Of a stretch of 34,045 bases of DNA, positions 8,706-16,945 are shown piece after piece. The notes below the pieces were generated by a model. It was not told where the DNA came from. It saw only the letters and a program-made list of their open reading frames with translations, and did no database searches. The translations under genes were made by a program, and so were the position numbers. The DNA comes from a virus. The stretch's first letter is position 1; the number at the start of each line of letters is the position of its first letter. Location of the stretch: IMG/VR virus record IMGVR_UViG_3300031974_000334, positions 1 through 34,045 of that record; one strand, given 5' to 3'.

Positions 8706-10967
8706 CTACTTATCAAACGTGTTCATGCGTGGATAGAACGCTAGAACTGTTAGGGGCAACGGTTGCCCTTGTTTAATATATACACGATCATCGTCGTCAA
8801 AGCCACCAGAGAACTCAATGTCTTTGTCGCCAGTAAACAACGGCACCGCTGCTGACATTGCCATTGAACTGTCGCGGAACGGAATGCGGTCTATCTCACC
8901 AGCATCATTGCCGATCTCAACGCCAACTGTTTCGTAAAAGCGAACTGTGATTGCATGTATGCGCTTCGGCTTGCCCTGGCTTGTGCCGTCAACCGAACCG
9001 CTGTCAATTCGCAGTGTCTGCATCACACTGTCATAGCCATAACCAGCCACAGCAGTCGTTGATGAAAAGTCTAGCGATATTGAACCACTGGAGATTGTTT
9101 TGTCTGGGTGGGCTGCGCCATTGCTCAACACCTGCACTGTCTCGCCCTCAAGGTGATAAATGCCGCTTAAACTGTTTGCCGCCGATCCGCTATATGACAA
9201 ACCACTATCAACAAAGAACGCAGTGGTTGTGTCATCGCCAAAATCAAACACACGCAACTTTTCGATGTATCGCTTCGTAACACTATTTATTGTCCGCTTG
9301 ACGATTAAATATAGTTCGTCTTCACCTGTGTCAGTTGGCAAGCCAGCAATACCTTCAACGACAGCCTGACCGCTGTTGAACTCACCGCCGATCACATGCT
9401 TGTGCCACGCAACCACTTCCTCTTCGCGGCGATACGTCATACCTAAAAGCGTACCATCATCACGCACACACCAGACAACGCTGTCAGGCTCTTGCTGATA
9501 CGCCATCTCGATCACGCCACCATTGGTGATGTGTTCTGCAAGAATTGTCATGTCAGGGGCAGAGTAGCCACCAGTATTAACGTTACCCACAAACTTAAAC
9601 TCTCTAAGCTTGCGCGACCCACGCTGCACAAACAGCGTAACATCAGCAACTTGCACTGGGTCTACCTTTGCCGATCCATAGTTGGAATACTTACGGATCA
9701 GCGTTGTTGTCGGCGTGATCGGGCCATCGTTGGTTGATGTTAGAACATACTCACCGCCAGATGTGCCAATAGTCAAAACCGCGGTGGATGACAAAAAGCG
9801 AATTGCGTTAGATGTGTTGGCAGCGATTGTGTAAACCAGCGCGTCATCATCAGCAGTCCCAACTGTAAAGTTTTGATAGTCGCCGTTTTTGCTAAACCAC
9901 AAAGTTTGCGGATTGTTGTTTGTATTGCCAAACACAAGGCGCTGCTCAAAAAACGCAACAACGCTTGGCCTGTTGTCTGCACCGCGCAAAGACTGAGTGG
10001 GCTGCGTAATCTTTTTGGCTGTCCCGCCTGATGTGTACGCAGTAAAGCTTGTTGTGTCGATGTCTTCGCCTGCCTCGTTCTGCAAGCTGAATGTGTTTGT
10101 TGTAGAGTTGGCAACATAATAACTGGCATCATTCAATTCAGTCATACCAGCAATGCTTTCTATCAGCACTGCATCGCCGTCACTGTATCCGTGGGATGTG
10201 ATTGTAATAACCCCAGGATCAGCTTGCGTAATAGCTGTGATATTCTTTGCTGTCTCCAAACCGCCTTGAATGATGATGTCTTTAAACACCCAAGCATTGT
10301 GATCTGTTCGCGTTAGTGTGCGAATGTCGTAAGATGGATGCACAATGTACATAACATCAGCAGATTGAACAAACCGCAGGTCAAACAAATCAGCCTCGGC
10401 ATAAGGTGTGGCAATGTTATAGATTTCTGTCGCAGTGCCGCCTGAGCTATACGCAGTAAAACTTGTTGTATCGACTGCGTTGCCAAACAAGTCTCTAAGG
10501 TTGAACGTGTTTGTTGTTACGTTATCAACAGTGTAGTTGCGACCATTCAACTCTGTCATGCCAGCAACGTTGTCTACATAGACCTCATCGCCATTCGTTA
10601 GTCCGTGGCTTGCACTCGTTACAATGCCTGGGCTGGCTTGCGTAATGTCGGTGATTGTCTTGTCTGTTGCATCAAGAACCTGCGCATCATTACGAATAAC
10701 CCGCATGACTTGATCGCCAAACTCTAGGATGTATGTGTCAGACGTTTTGAATTGAAACGGCACAATTCTTGTTTTCACAGAGCTATCTTTGACAGATGCA
10801 ACAAACTGTGTGCCAGGTCTGCGCGTTACGCCGCCATGAGGCATGACAACCATGTTTGTCAATTCAGACAAACCTTGCTTGTATTTTTCAATTTCGGTGC
10901 GACCTTCTAAGCGTGGGCTGATCTCACCTGCTATAAACGCGCTAAACGCTGGTGCTGATCGTGCCAT
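8706..10967 (-). CDS. Tail tubular protein B (nozzle), gp12-like
   Basis: The 753-aa product has the family start: PAFSAFIAGEISPRLEGRTE, then KYKQGLSELTNMVVMPHGG and VTRRPGTQFVA. This is typical of the T7 gp12 tail nozzle family. Length is near the usual ~790 aa. Two copies of a ~75-residue domain lie at about 107-182 and 246-320. Both contain the pattern GMTELN, TTNTF and DTTSFTAY.SGGTA, resembling the FCCH-like insert seen in other phage tail proteins. Its ATG immediately follows the stop of tail tubular protein A. The mature protein would form the distal tail tube and carry the fibres. Confidence 0.9.
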   Translation of the reverse strand: MARSAPAFSAFIAGEISPRLEGRTEIEKYKQGLSELTNMVVMPHGGVTRRPGTQFVASVKDSSVKTRIVPFQFKTSDTYILEFGDQVMRVIRNDAQVLDATDKTITDITQASPGIVTSASHGLTNGDEVYVDNVAGMTELNGRNYTVDNVTTNTFNLRDLFGNAVDTTSFTAYSSGGTATEIYNIATPYAEADLFDLRFVQSADVMYIVHPSYDIRTLTRTDHNAWVFKDIIIQGGLETAKNITAITQADPGVITITSHGYSDGDAVLIESIAGMTELNDASYYVANSTTNTFSLQNEAGEDIDTTSFTAYTSGGTAKKITQPTQSLRGADNRPSVVAFFEQRLVFGNTNNNPQTLWFSKNGDYQNFTVGTADDDALVYTIAANTSNAIRFLSSTAVLTIGTSGGEYVLTSTNDGPITPTTTLIRKYSNYGSAKVDPVQVADVTLFVQRGSRKLREFKFVGNVNTGGYSAPDMTILAEHITNGGVIEMAYQQEPDSVVWCVRDDGTLLGMTYRREEEVVAWHKHVIGGEFNSGQAVVEGIAGLPTDTGEDELYLIVKRTINSVTKRYIEKLRVFDFGDDTTTAFFVDSGLSYSGSAANSLSGIYHLEGETVQVLSNGAAHPDKTISSGSISLDFSSTTAVAGYGYDSVMQTLRIDSGSVDGTSQGKPKRIHAITVRFYETVGVEIGNDAGEIDRIPFRDSSMAMSAAVPLFTGDKDIEFSGGFDDDDRVYIKQGQPLPLTVLAFYPRMNTFDK

Positions 10968-11573
10968 TTAGAACCTGCTTTCAATAAAGTCGCTTGCCTC
11001 TAGGCGCTGGGTTGCACCTTCTGTCGCATCATTAAACCGAGCCTCGTTAATCTTGGCATCATACAATGATGTCTGGATTTGCACCATAGAAGTTGATCCA
11101 GTGATTGCGTAACAAATTTCAGCAGATAATCGAGCAGCCAAGGCTTCTACAAGGCTTGCATCGTATTGCTGCGGGTCAGTGACACGACCAATGTACTTAA
11201 TCCTAGCCACCGCCTCGTCCGTGAGTAGCTTGCGGCCCTCAATGACAAACACTGGGCCACCTGAATTGTTTGTGATGTTGTCCTGCGGATACGATAACGT
11301 TCCGTTAGAAAACTCTAAAACCCGTAAGCAATACGGGTCAGTCGGTAAGGTGTATTGTTTTGCATATCCGAATGCTGGCGCTGTGGCATCTTGTGCAAGC
11401 TGCACTCGTCGGATCAAGCAATTCCAAGGATGTGCGCGAAACACCGCATCGCGTACAGCTTCATATCTTTGGTTAACAATTCGCGCCACCTTACTGTTTT
11501 CAGTCAGTGAGGAAATGTTAGACGCGCCTAAATTGTTTAGCGCATAGTTTGCAATATCAACTGTACTTGGCAT
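10968..11573 (-). CDS. Tail tubular protein A (adaptor/gatekeeper), gp11-like
   Basis: The 201-aa product matches T7 gp11 (196 aa) in length and pattern. The start DIANYALNNLGASNISSLTE is followed by RYEAVRDAVFRAHPWNCLIRRVQLA, then FGYAKQYTLPTDPYCLRVLE and LAARLSAEICYAITGS. This protein forms the ring between the portal and the nozzle. It is followed without a gap by tail tubular protein B and preceded by a terminator hairpin at 11588-11613, which probably lowers its expression relative to the capsid genes. Confidence 0.92.
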   Translation of the reverse strand: MPSTVDIANYALNNLGASNISSLTENSKVARIVNQRYEAVRDAVFRAHPWNCLIRRVQLAQDATAPAFGYAKQYTLPTDPYCLRVLEFSNGTLSYPQDNITNNSGGPVFVIEGRKLLTDEAVARIKYIGRVTDPQQYDASLVEALAARLSAEICYAITGSTSMVQIQTSLYDAKINEARFNDATEGATQRLEASDFIESRF

Positions 11574-11587
11574 TCGCTCTTATCCTC

Positions 11588-11613
11588 TAAAAGAAGGGGC
11601 GGCGAACCGCCCC
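11588..11613 (-). terminator. Rho-independent terminator after the capsid genes
   Basis: On the minus strand a perfect 7-bp GC stem (GGGGCGG/CCGCCCC, 11596-11602 with 11607-11613) closes a TTCG tetraloop and is followed by TTCTTTTAGA. It lies between the 153-aa decoration-like gene and tail tubular protein A. It should terminate part of the transcripts that make abundant capsid protein, with read-through into the tail genes. Confidence 0.85.
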
Positions 11614-11620
11614 GTTCTAT

Positions 11621-12082
11621 TTAGTCAACAACATACTTGATTGTGCATTCAATAGTACCAGTACCTGCGGCACCGCCCATTGTTACTGTCACAATCACGC
11701 CATCCTCATTTGCGTCTAGTTCTGAGCCTGAGCCTAGAGCCAGAGTTGCAAGGATGTCTACTTTACCAGCAGTTGCAGAAGATGCAGCGGCTTTGTAAGC
11801 AGCCGCAGCAGCAGCTACAGCAGTGCCGTCTGCATTGTTGTATGCAGCGTGACCTACTGACAGTGTTGTTGATGCACCCAGCGCGTCATACGCTAGAGAA
11901 CCTTCCAACAAACGTGCGCCGTCTGGTAGAGTGAACATCTCAATAACGTCACCAGACGCTAGAGCAGATGCTTCGTATGTGCCGTGAGCTACGCGGACAC
12001 GTCCACCCATCTCGTTGGCTTTGTTCATCACGGCTGGGGTAGCGCGTGTGTTAGTGCGTTGTGCTGAATATACAGTAGCCAT
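11621..12082 (-). CDS. Putative capsid decoration or head-completion protein
   Basis: This 153-aa protein lies 12 bp downstream of the major capsid gene and upstream of a terminator, so it is probably made in large amounts. It begins MATVYSAQRTNTRATPAVMN. It then has a beta-rich pattern (GTYEASALASGDVIEMFTLP, then GARLLEGSLAYDALG) and an Ala-rich middle. Small proteins with this DVIEMFTLPxGARLL pattern directly after the capsid gene recur in marine podoviruses. A decoration or head-stabilising role is inferred from place and composition. A GGAGACTGAAAA ribosome binding site precedes the ATG. Confidence 0.6.
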   Translation of the reverse strand: MATVYSAQRTNTRATPAVMNKANEMGGRVRVAHGTYEASALASGDVIEMFTLPDGARLLEGSLAYDALGASTTLSVGHAAYNNADGTAVAAAAAAYKAAASSATAGKVDILATLALGSGSELDANEDGVIVTVTMGGAAGTGTIECTIKYVVD

Positions 12083-12094
12083 TTTTCAGTCTCC

Positions 12095-12955
12095 TTATTC
12101 AGAACAAGCGATTTCAACTACTTTGCTTTCTTCCATGCGTGTCGCACCGATAGATTGGCAATAGTAGACTTGCGTTGCGTATGACTTGTCAGCACGTTCA
12201 TCAATGCGAGCTGCTGGCTCTTTGCCAACCGCTAGTTTGATGCCGTCACCAGCAAATGCGATAACCTGACGGTCACCTGAACCATCTGTACCTAGACGGT
12301 TGCTTACGTGGAACTGGAAGCCAACGAATGTGTTGATTTCGCCCATCGCCAACGCTTTGACAGTGTTGTAGTCGCTTGAAGTTACAGTCGTGTTGTTCAA
12401 CAGGTCAGAAACCTGCTTAGGTGAAACAACGATGTGACGAGGGATAGATGGGTCAACGTTTCCGCTGTCCAAAATTTCCTTCGCTGATACCAACTTAGCG
12501 ATTGTCAGACCAGAAGCCGCAACTGCGATTTTCTGTGCTGATGGCAACGCTGTAGCTGTCGCACCGTCTTTACCTGTCTGCGCTGTACCTAGAGCGGCAG
12601 CAATGATGACATCATCCATTGCGCGACCCATAGCGGCAGCAGCAGCACGGCTGTATGTTGATGTCGGATCAACAAGTAGGCGCACTTTGTCTTGATCGTC
12701 GATCAAGTCTGCGTACTCGTAGTCAGACATTGTGACCATGCGGCGTGAGTGAGGTGTATCAATCAACGGTGTGTCCGCGTGGCGTGATGTACGTAGGACA
12801 GCCGCAGCTTCTCCCACTTGGTCAAAGAAAGCTTTTTCGCCATTCACGCTTTCTACATCTACCGCTGCTCGCAGCAGAGAACCCATCTGTTGTGACAACA
12901 TCTGGATGTTTGCAGAAAACTGATTGACAAAAGCTGTAGTAATTTGAGTAGACAT
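12095..12955 (-). CDS. Major capsid protein
   Basis: The 286-aa product sits between the scaffold and the tail genes. It has features of the HK97-fold coat proteins of marine podoviruses: an N-terminal QFSANIQMLSQQMGSLLRAA helix, HADTPLIDTPHSRRMVTMSD followed by YEYADLIDDQDKVRLL, a central AAAAMGRAMDDVIIAAALG helix, and PRHIVVSPKQVSDLL before the A-domain-like part. It is short relative to T7 gp10 (~345 aa) but usual for this coat type. An AAGGGG site precedes the ATG at 12955. No ribosomal frameshift extension is evident. Confidence 0.9.
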   Translation of the reverse strand: MSTQITTAFVNQFSANIQMLSQQMGSLLRAAVDVESVNGEKAFFDQVGEAAAVLRTSRHADTPLIDTPHSRRMVTMSDYEYADLIDDQDKVRLLVDPTSTYSRAAAAAMGRAMDDVIIAAALGTAQTGKDGATATALPSAQKIAVAASGLTIAKLVSAKEILDSGNVDPSIPRHIVVSPKQVSDLLNNTTVTSSDYNTVKALAMGEINTFVGFQFHVSNRLGTDGSGDRQVIAFAGDGIKLAVGKEPAARIDERADKSYATQVYYCQSIGATRMEESKVVEIACSE

Positions 12956-12959
12956 TATG

Positions 12960-13085
12960 TCATCCCCTTACAGTTTCAGTTTTAGGTTTGCTGCGCTTGG
13001 TTGTCCCATATGGGGCCGTGCTACTGCTTAGGGCAGCTAGTCCGCTTGACTTACAAGCTTGCTCGTGGGCCTTACGGTTATCCAC
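12960..13085 (-). CDS. Possible 41-aa Lys/Ser-rich peptide between scaffold and capsid genes
   Basis: A GTG start (13085-13083) overlaps the scaffold stop codon (TAGTG). It is preceded by AGGGAG at an 8-base spacing, a good ribosome binding site. The frame stays open for 41 codons and ends four bases before the capsid ATG, so it exactly fills the 129-base gap. The peptide is basic and Ser/Thr-rich (AHEQACKSSGLAAL, then TKRSKPKTETVRG). The fit of start, stop and ribosome binding site argues for a real gene. The short length and lack of known relatives argue for caution. A scaffold extension by frameshifting is less likely because no slippery site is seen. Confidence 0.4.
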   Translation of the reverse strand: MDNRKAHEQACKSSGLAALSSSTAPYGTTKRSKPKTETVRG

Positions 13086-13891
13086 TACATATACTCCCTA
13101 AGCCGCAATACTTCAGCAACGTAAGTTTCATGCTCTGGGTGCATCCTATCAAAATATGGCCCATCTCGTCTAGTCATCTCTGCAATTTGCCGTGATGCCT
13201 CTTCTGGGGTCATAATTAGTTCAGTTGTCTCGCCTGCCAAATTGTCTTCGCCAATCTGTGACGCAAGGTTAGAGAACATGCGAATGATGTCTGGATGATC
13301 GCCTAACATGCGCCCATCAGACAATTGGATGTTGTCAAACATCTCTGTGCCGCCCAATAGGTTCTGAGCCGCCATCTGCGCCATCTCTAGGCGCTGTTCA
13401 AACGCCTGGCCAAACTCTTGACGCAGTTCTTGTTCCCCCGCGTAGCGAGCCTCTTCTGCGCCCTGTGACATGCCTTCGTTCATGCTTTCAATCGTACCGC
13501 GCACGAAATTCATCATTTCGTTTGCTTGGCTTGGACGCAGGCCAGCGTTCAATGCATGCTCGCGGAACGAGTTTAAGTAACTCTCCTCAAGAGGAATATC
13601 ACCATCAAACTCATAGCCACTTGCTTCTGTTGGCGCACCTAACTTGTTGTAAACCTCTCTCCACTCATCAGGAGTTGCAGATTTACCTGGCAGCGCAATC
13701 TTGTCTGCGCCGATCATGCGCTGGGCATTGACATAACTCTTTGCCAACGCGCCAGGGTCAGTAAACGTGCGCAAGCTTGGTTCATTGCGCAAGTCTTCTG
13801 GTAAACTGTCTAAAAAACTAACTGGTGCCGCTTCCACTGCCTCTGGGGCTGCCGCTTCCGCTCCACCTGTATCCATTACCTCTTCGCTCAT
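13085..13891 (-). CDS. Capsid scaffolding protein
   Basis: The 268-aa protein is acidic and helical. It has an N-terminal Ala/Glu/Pro-rich stretch, the segment SFLDSLPEDLRNEPSLRTFT near residues 24-43, and LAKSYVNAQRMIGADKIALP near 49-68. Both are characteristic of scaffold proteins of T7-like and related phages (T7 gp9 is ~307 aa). A Gln/Glu-rich helix follows (about 145-175). It lies between the Bbp19-like gene and the capsid gene, the standard place. It should direct procapsid assembly and then leave. Confidence 0.88.
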   Translation of the reverse strand: MSEEVMDTGGAEAAAPEAVEAAPVSFLDSLPEDLRNEPSLRTFTDPGALAKSYVNAQRMIGADKIALPGKSATPDEWREVYNKLGAPTEASGYEFDGDIPLEESYLNSFREHALNAGLRPSQANEMMNFVRGTIESMNEGMSQGAEEARYAGEQELRQEFGQAFEQRLEMAQMAAQNLLGGTEMFDNIQLSDGRMLGDHPDIIRMFSNLASQIGEDNLAGETTELIMTPEEASRQIAEMTRRDGPYFDRMHPEHETYVAEVLRLREYM

Positions 13892-14097
13892 GAGGTGTCC
13901 TTTCCTTCGGTCAACATACGGACAATCAACAGCACTGCTGCTCGTTGACCTTCGTTAAATGCACTTTCGTAAGGATTGTCCGAATAAGTGGTTGTCTCAA
14001 ACCCAAAGCGGGTTTTAAGATCACTCAATACAATTTCTCCATCGTCCGTGTTGAACGTCCGTCGATAGGAAAGTTTTAAGTCTTCAATTTTCTTCAC
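13888..14097 (-). CDS. Bbp19-like small conserved phage protein
   Basis: The 69-aa product has the pattern SYRRTFNTDDGEIVLSDLKT, RFGFETTTYSD and NEGQRAAVLLIVRML. This matches the small Bbp19-like family found between portal and scaffold genes in many podoviruses. Both ends overlap their neighbours by ATGA, showing translational coupling. The function is not established. The conserved place suggests a part in head assembly. Confidence 0.75.
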   Translation of the reverse strand: MKKIEDLKLSYRRTFNTDDGEIVLSDLKTRFGFETTTYSDNPYESAFNEGQRAAVLLIVRMLTEGKDTS

Positions 14098-15695
14098 TGC
14101 TCAAGCCCACCCACAGCCTTAACCAGTGGCGCAACCTGACCTGCCGCCTCAGCCGACATCATCTGTTGCTCCATCTCTTGCTGCTGCTGTGCCGCCTGCG
14201 CCTGCTGCCTGCGGATACGCGCAACCTCATCGTCACTGCGGATCACACGCGCTGGGATGCCAGTGACCTCAACCAAGTACTGCACAAGCTTATCGCTGTC
14301 CAAGTAATCCATAACAGGCGCAATCTCAGCAACCTGCATCATGACCTCGAACCCGCGCAGCATAGACTGCAAGTCAGTCAGCTTCTGCGCCTTCGCCAGT
14401 GGGCTTACATACTCAATGTCAATGTCCTGACCTTGTAGTTGCTCAGGAGCGGCTGGGAGAAGCCCGTTCCTGAGCAGCAGCGCAAAGGAGCGGGAAATAA
14501 GAGGCTGCAACAACTCGGACTGCAACCGTCCGAGTACAGGCCCGAGCAACCGCATCTTCTCTTCATTGCGCTGCAACACTTCAGTCGCTGTCATCGCTGG
14601 GCCTTGTGACATCAACAACTGATCTACATAGAATGCCTGACGGATCGCATTGCGCCTTTGCTCTTCCATGTTCAAACCTAGTGGGTTGTTCGCGCCGATC
14701 TGCAACGGCTCCAAACGATCCCGTGTACCCGTGCGATAGAAGTTCAACGCACCTGGCGTTGTGCGCACTGGCAAAACAAATCCATCGTCAGGCACCATCA
14801 ACGGCGGGTCAATCTGCTTTTGAGCTGCGCGGATTGTCGTTTCAGACATCTTGTTGACCATCTTAACGTCAGGCAACGCATTCATCGCAGGCGAACGCCC
14901 ATAAGTGCTTACGCTATCCTTGACAAAGCGCGGCACCATGAACGGAAAATCATCAAAGCCACCCTCAGAGATAAGCTTCTTACTATCCAAATGGTAATAA
15001 ACTGATGCAATTGGCTTACTTTTTGCCAACTTGCCTTTGCTCTCACCACGCGGATAAACGACATGCACAAGGTCATGCTCTTTGTGCGGATCGTCTTTTA
15101 AGTCTTTCGTCATCTGCGTGGGCAGGTTCTCTTCACCAAAACGCTGCGCAGCAGCACGGGCAGTCATTTTAAACTTACGATAAACCGTATCAACCTTGCC
15201 GTTCTGATCCTCGGCAACTGTCACCTCTGCAATGTGACGCGCACTGAACCGCAAGCCCTCTTTGTCACCCTCTACATAGAAGGCAGCCGTGCCAAACACG
15301 ACCAAATCATAATACAGCTCATGTATCTCTTGCTGGAAGTTTGAGCGATTGAAAGCCTGATACATTTGATCCATGCAGACTTCCAACCACTCGTTTGCAG
15401 CATCATCACCCTGTAACGCAGGATCACGATACCGCATAGAGAACCAAGGCGTACTGGGAGAGGTAAGCATACCGTGAAGGGAGGAAGATAAAAGCTCAAC
15501 CGCATGAACAGCAGTGCCGTCATAGATTAGCTCTGTACGCTTATCACCTTGGGTTCTCTTTTTCGTAATGTCCGCTTTGCGCGGCAACATGTAATCCGCA
15601 AGCTCCTGCCAGTGCTTTTCCCAATTAGACCGCTGCGTCTGCAACGTCTTGTATCTACGGTCTAGCTGCGCAATCAACGGATTTACTTGTGCCAT
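14094..15695 (-). CDS. Portal (head-to-tail connector) protein
   Basis: At 533 aa it matches T7 gp8 (536 aa). Diagnostic stretches are NWEKHWQELADYMLPRKADI near residues 23-42, LSSSLHGMLTSPSTPWFSMR near 69-88, and a Gln-rich C-terminal tail (RRQQAQAAQQQQEMEQQ). Also present are the segment around YHLDSKKLISEGGFDDFPFM and AMTATEVLQRNEEKMRLLGP, typical of the Head-tail_con family. It forms the dodecameric vertex for packaging and tail joining. Its start shares TAATG with the stop of the 66-aa gene upstream. Confidence 0.94.
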   Translation of the reverse strand: MAQVNPLIAQLDRRYKTLQTQRSNWEKHWQELADYMLPRKADITKKRTQGDKRTELIYDGTAVHAVELLSSSLHGMLTSPSTPWFSMRYRDPALQGDDAANEWLEVCMDQMYQAFNRSNFQQEIHELYYDLVVFGTAAFYVEGDKEGLRFSARHIAEVTVAEDQNGKVDTVYRKFKMTARAAAQRFGEENLPTQMTKDLKDDPHKEHDLVHVVYPRGESKGKLAKSKPIASVYYHLDSKKLISEGGFDDFPFMVPRFVKDSVSTYGRSPAMNALPDVKMVNKMSETTIRAAQKQIDPPLMVPDDGFVLPVRTTPGALNFYRTGTRDRLEPLQIGANNPLGLNMEEQRRNAIRQAFYVDQLLMSQGPAMTATEVLQRNEEKMRLLGPVLGRLQSELLQPLISRSFALLLRNGLLPAAPEQLQGQDIDIEYVSPLAKAQKLTDLQSMLRGFEVMMQVAEIAPVMDYLDSDKLVQYLVEVTGIPARVIRSDDEVARIRRQQAQAAQQQQEMEQQMMSAEAAGQVAPLVKAVGGLEQ

Positions 15696-15895
15696 TACAT
15701 CATTCCAATACTATTTAACATAGAACGCTTTTTGCGCTTCTCTTTCCCCTCAACAGCACCGCCCTGCATCCGACCAGCCATTTTCTGGTTCAACCGCTCT
15801 AACGGATCAACCGTCATGTCTGCACGGCGCTTGGCTGGCTGGGACGACTTGCGCCCCATCTCACCTGCAATGTTCTGAGGATTGCGATACATCAT
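15695..15895 (-). CDS. Small basic protein with KKRSMLN motif
   Basis: This 66-aa, strongly basic protein (KSSQPAKRRAD, then KEKRKKRSMLNSIGMM at the C-terminus) lies between the 195-aa protein and the portal with ATGA and TAATG overlaps. Residues 54-61 carry the [KR]-rich S-[LM]-[MIL]-N motif also found in five other proteins of this genome. No fold can be named. The place inside the packaging/head block and the basic charge suggest a minor head protein or a DNA-contacting virion component, which is inference. Confidence 0.65.
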   Translation of the reverse strand: MMYRNPQNIAGEMGRKSSQPAKRRADMTVDPLERLNQKMAGRMQGGAVEGKEKRKKRSMLNSIGMM

Positions 15896-16479
15896 GCGAT
15901 CATCTTGTTCATTAGTGACTTTTTCTTAGTCGTCTTTGCCGCCGTAATCAAACCTTGAGGCGTTGTCTCAATCGTTGACGCACGGCCTCGGCGGCGCTCT
16001 GCGCTTGCAATCACTTCTGCTTCTGTTGATCCCGCTTCAGGTGCTGATGCGACCTCGCTGATCGGCGCAGGGGCGGGTGGCGGTGTGGGTGTCGTGGTTG
16101 TCGGGGCAGGCGCAGGCGCTGGAGCTGGGGCCGAAACAGGTGCAGGCGCTGGGCTGTCGTCATTGCCGTAATCATTCTTATTCATCATTGATTGTCTTTT
16201 ATTTTCAGCAATCGTTTCTGCTGTGCGCTTTTGGTAATCCAAAGCCGCTTCTTTTGTGTATCCTGCGTTAACCAATGCGTCTATTTGCTTCTGCTTTTGT
16301 TCAGCAGTACCTGTCGAGCCACCCTTGCCAAATGCAGCAAAGCCCATCTTAACATCAGCCGCAATGTTTCTTGCAATTGCGGCAGTACCAGTTACAGGCT
16401 TTTTCCCTTGACTAGAACTAATTGACGCAGACGCTGGTGTCTGCTCCGTGCTTGAAATAGCAGAAATTATACTACCCAT
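15892..16479 (-). CDS. Hypothetical head-region protein with Pro/Ala linker and two S-M/L-M-N motifs
   Basis: The 195-aa protein has a Ser/Ala-rich N-terminus. A helical part follows (about 55-100, with AGYTKEAALDYQKRTAETIA), then a Pro/Ala/Thr linker of ~35 residues built from PAP repeats, and a basic C-terminus ending KTTKKKSLMNKMIA. The motif [KR][KR]xS[LM]MN occurs twice, at 94-100 (KRQSMMN) and 185-191 (KKKSLMN). It overlaps the GNAT gene by 8 bases and the 66-aa gene by 4. I do not recognise the family. The domain-linker-basic-tail form resembles a tethering or minor virion protein. Confidence 0.65.
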   Translation of the reverse strand: MGSIISAISSTEQTPASASISSSQGKKPVTGTAAIARNIAADVKMGFAAFGKGGSTGTAEQKQKQIDALVNAGYTKEAALDYQKRTAETIAENKRQSMMNKNDYGNDDSPAPAPVSAPAPAPAPAPTTTTPTPPPAPAPISEVASAPEAGSTEAEVIASAERRRGRASTIETTPQGLITAAKTTKKKSLMNKMIA

Positions 16480-16945
16480 TATCTACATCCTTATACATAG
16501 ACCCACCTATGGACTTAAACCCTAAGCGCCTTATCAACGCAGACGCTAGATCAGTACTAACTCCAGATGTCGCACCTGTCAAAATCTGAACAGCACCAAC
16601 ATCTAACGCCCATTGCTCATACATCCGCATCAGCCTAACACCAGTCATGCCACCACGGTATTCTGGCTTAACATACCAGATATAATCGCCTGCGACTAGT
16701 GCATTGCTGTAAGGATAAACAAACGTCAAACCTATAACCGATCCGACAAGATCAGACCCGCTCCAAGCCCCAGCAACCAAACTACCACTATCACTAACTC
16801 GATCACTGACCCAATCCCCCATCTTGTCCCAGTCAAACGGCACTGTCTTCTGATACGACACCCCGTGAAACTCCTGACACAAATCAGTCACAGCAGGAAC
16901 GTCCCGCTCAGTCGCTAATCTATATTCAAGCGGCAAACGGGTCAT
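16472..16945 (-). CDS. GNAT-family N-acetyltransferase
   Basis: The 157-aa product shows the GNAT pattern: RLATERDVPAVTDLCQEFHG at the N-terminus, SLVAGAWSGSDLVGSVIGLT as beta strands, DYIWYVKPEYRGGMTGVRLM as motif A (acetyl-CoA pyrophosphate loop at R97-GGMTG-102), and ALIRRLGFKSIGGSMYKDV as the closing part. Such genes lie between terminase and portal in a number of marine podoviruses. The substrate is unknown; modification of a host or capsid protein is possible. It overlaps the large terminase gene by 20 bases. Confidence 0.85.
   Translation of the reverse strand: MTRLPLEYRLATERDVPAVTDLCQEFHGVSYQKTVPFDWDKMGDWVSDRVSDSGSLVAGAWSGSDLVGSVIGLTFVYPYSNALVAGDYIWYVKPEYRGGMTGVRLMRMYEQWALDVGAVQILTGATSGVSTDLASALIRRLGFKSIGGSMYKDVDNG

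Noticed and set aside
12096-12955. Frameshifted long form of the capsid protein
   Set aside because: No slippery sequence is seen near the 3' end and the following gene has its own ribosome binding site.
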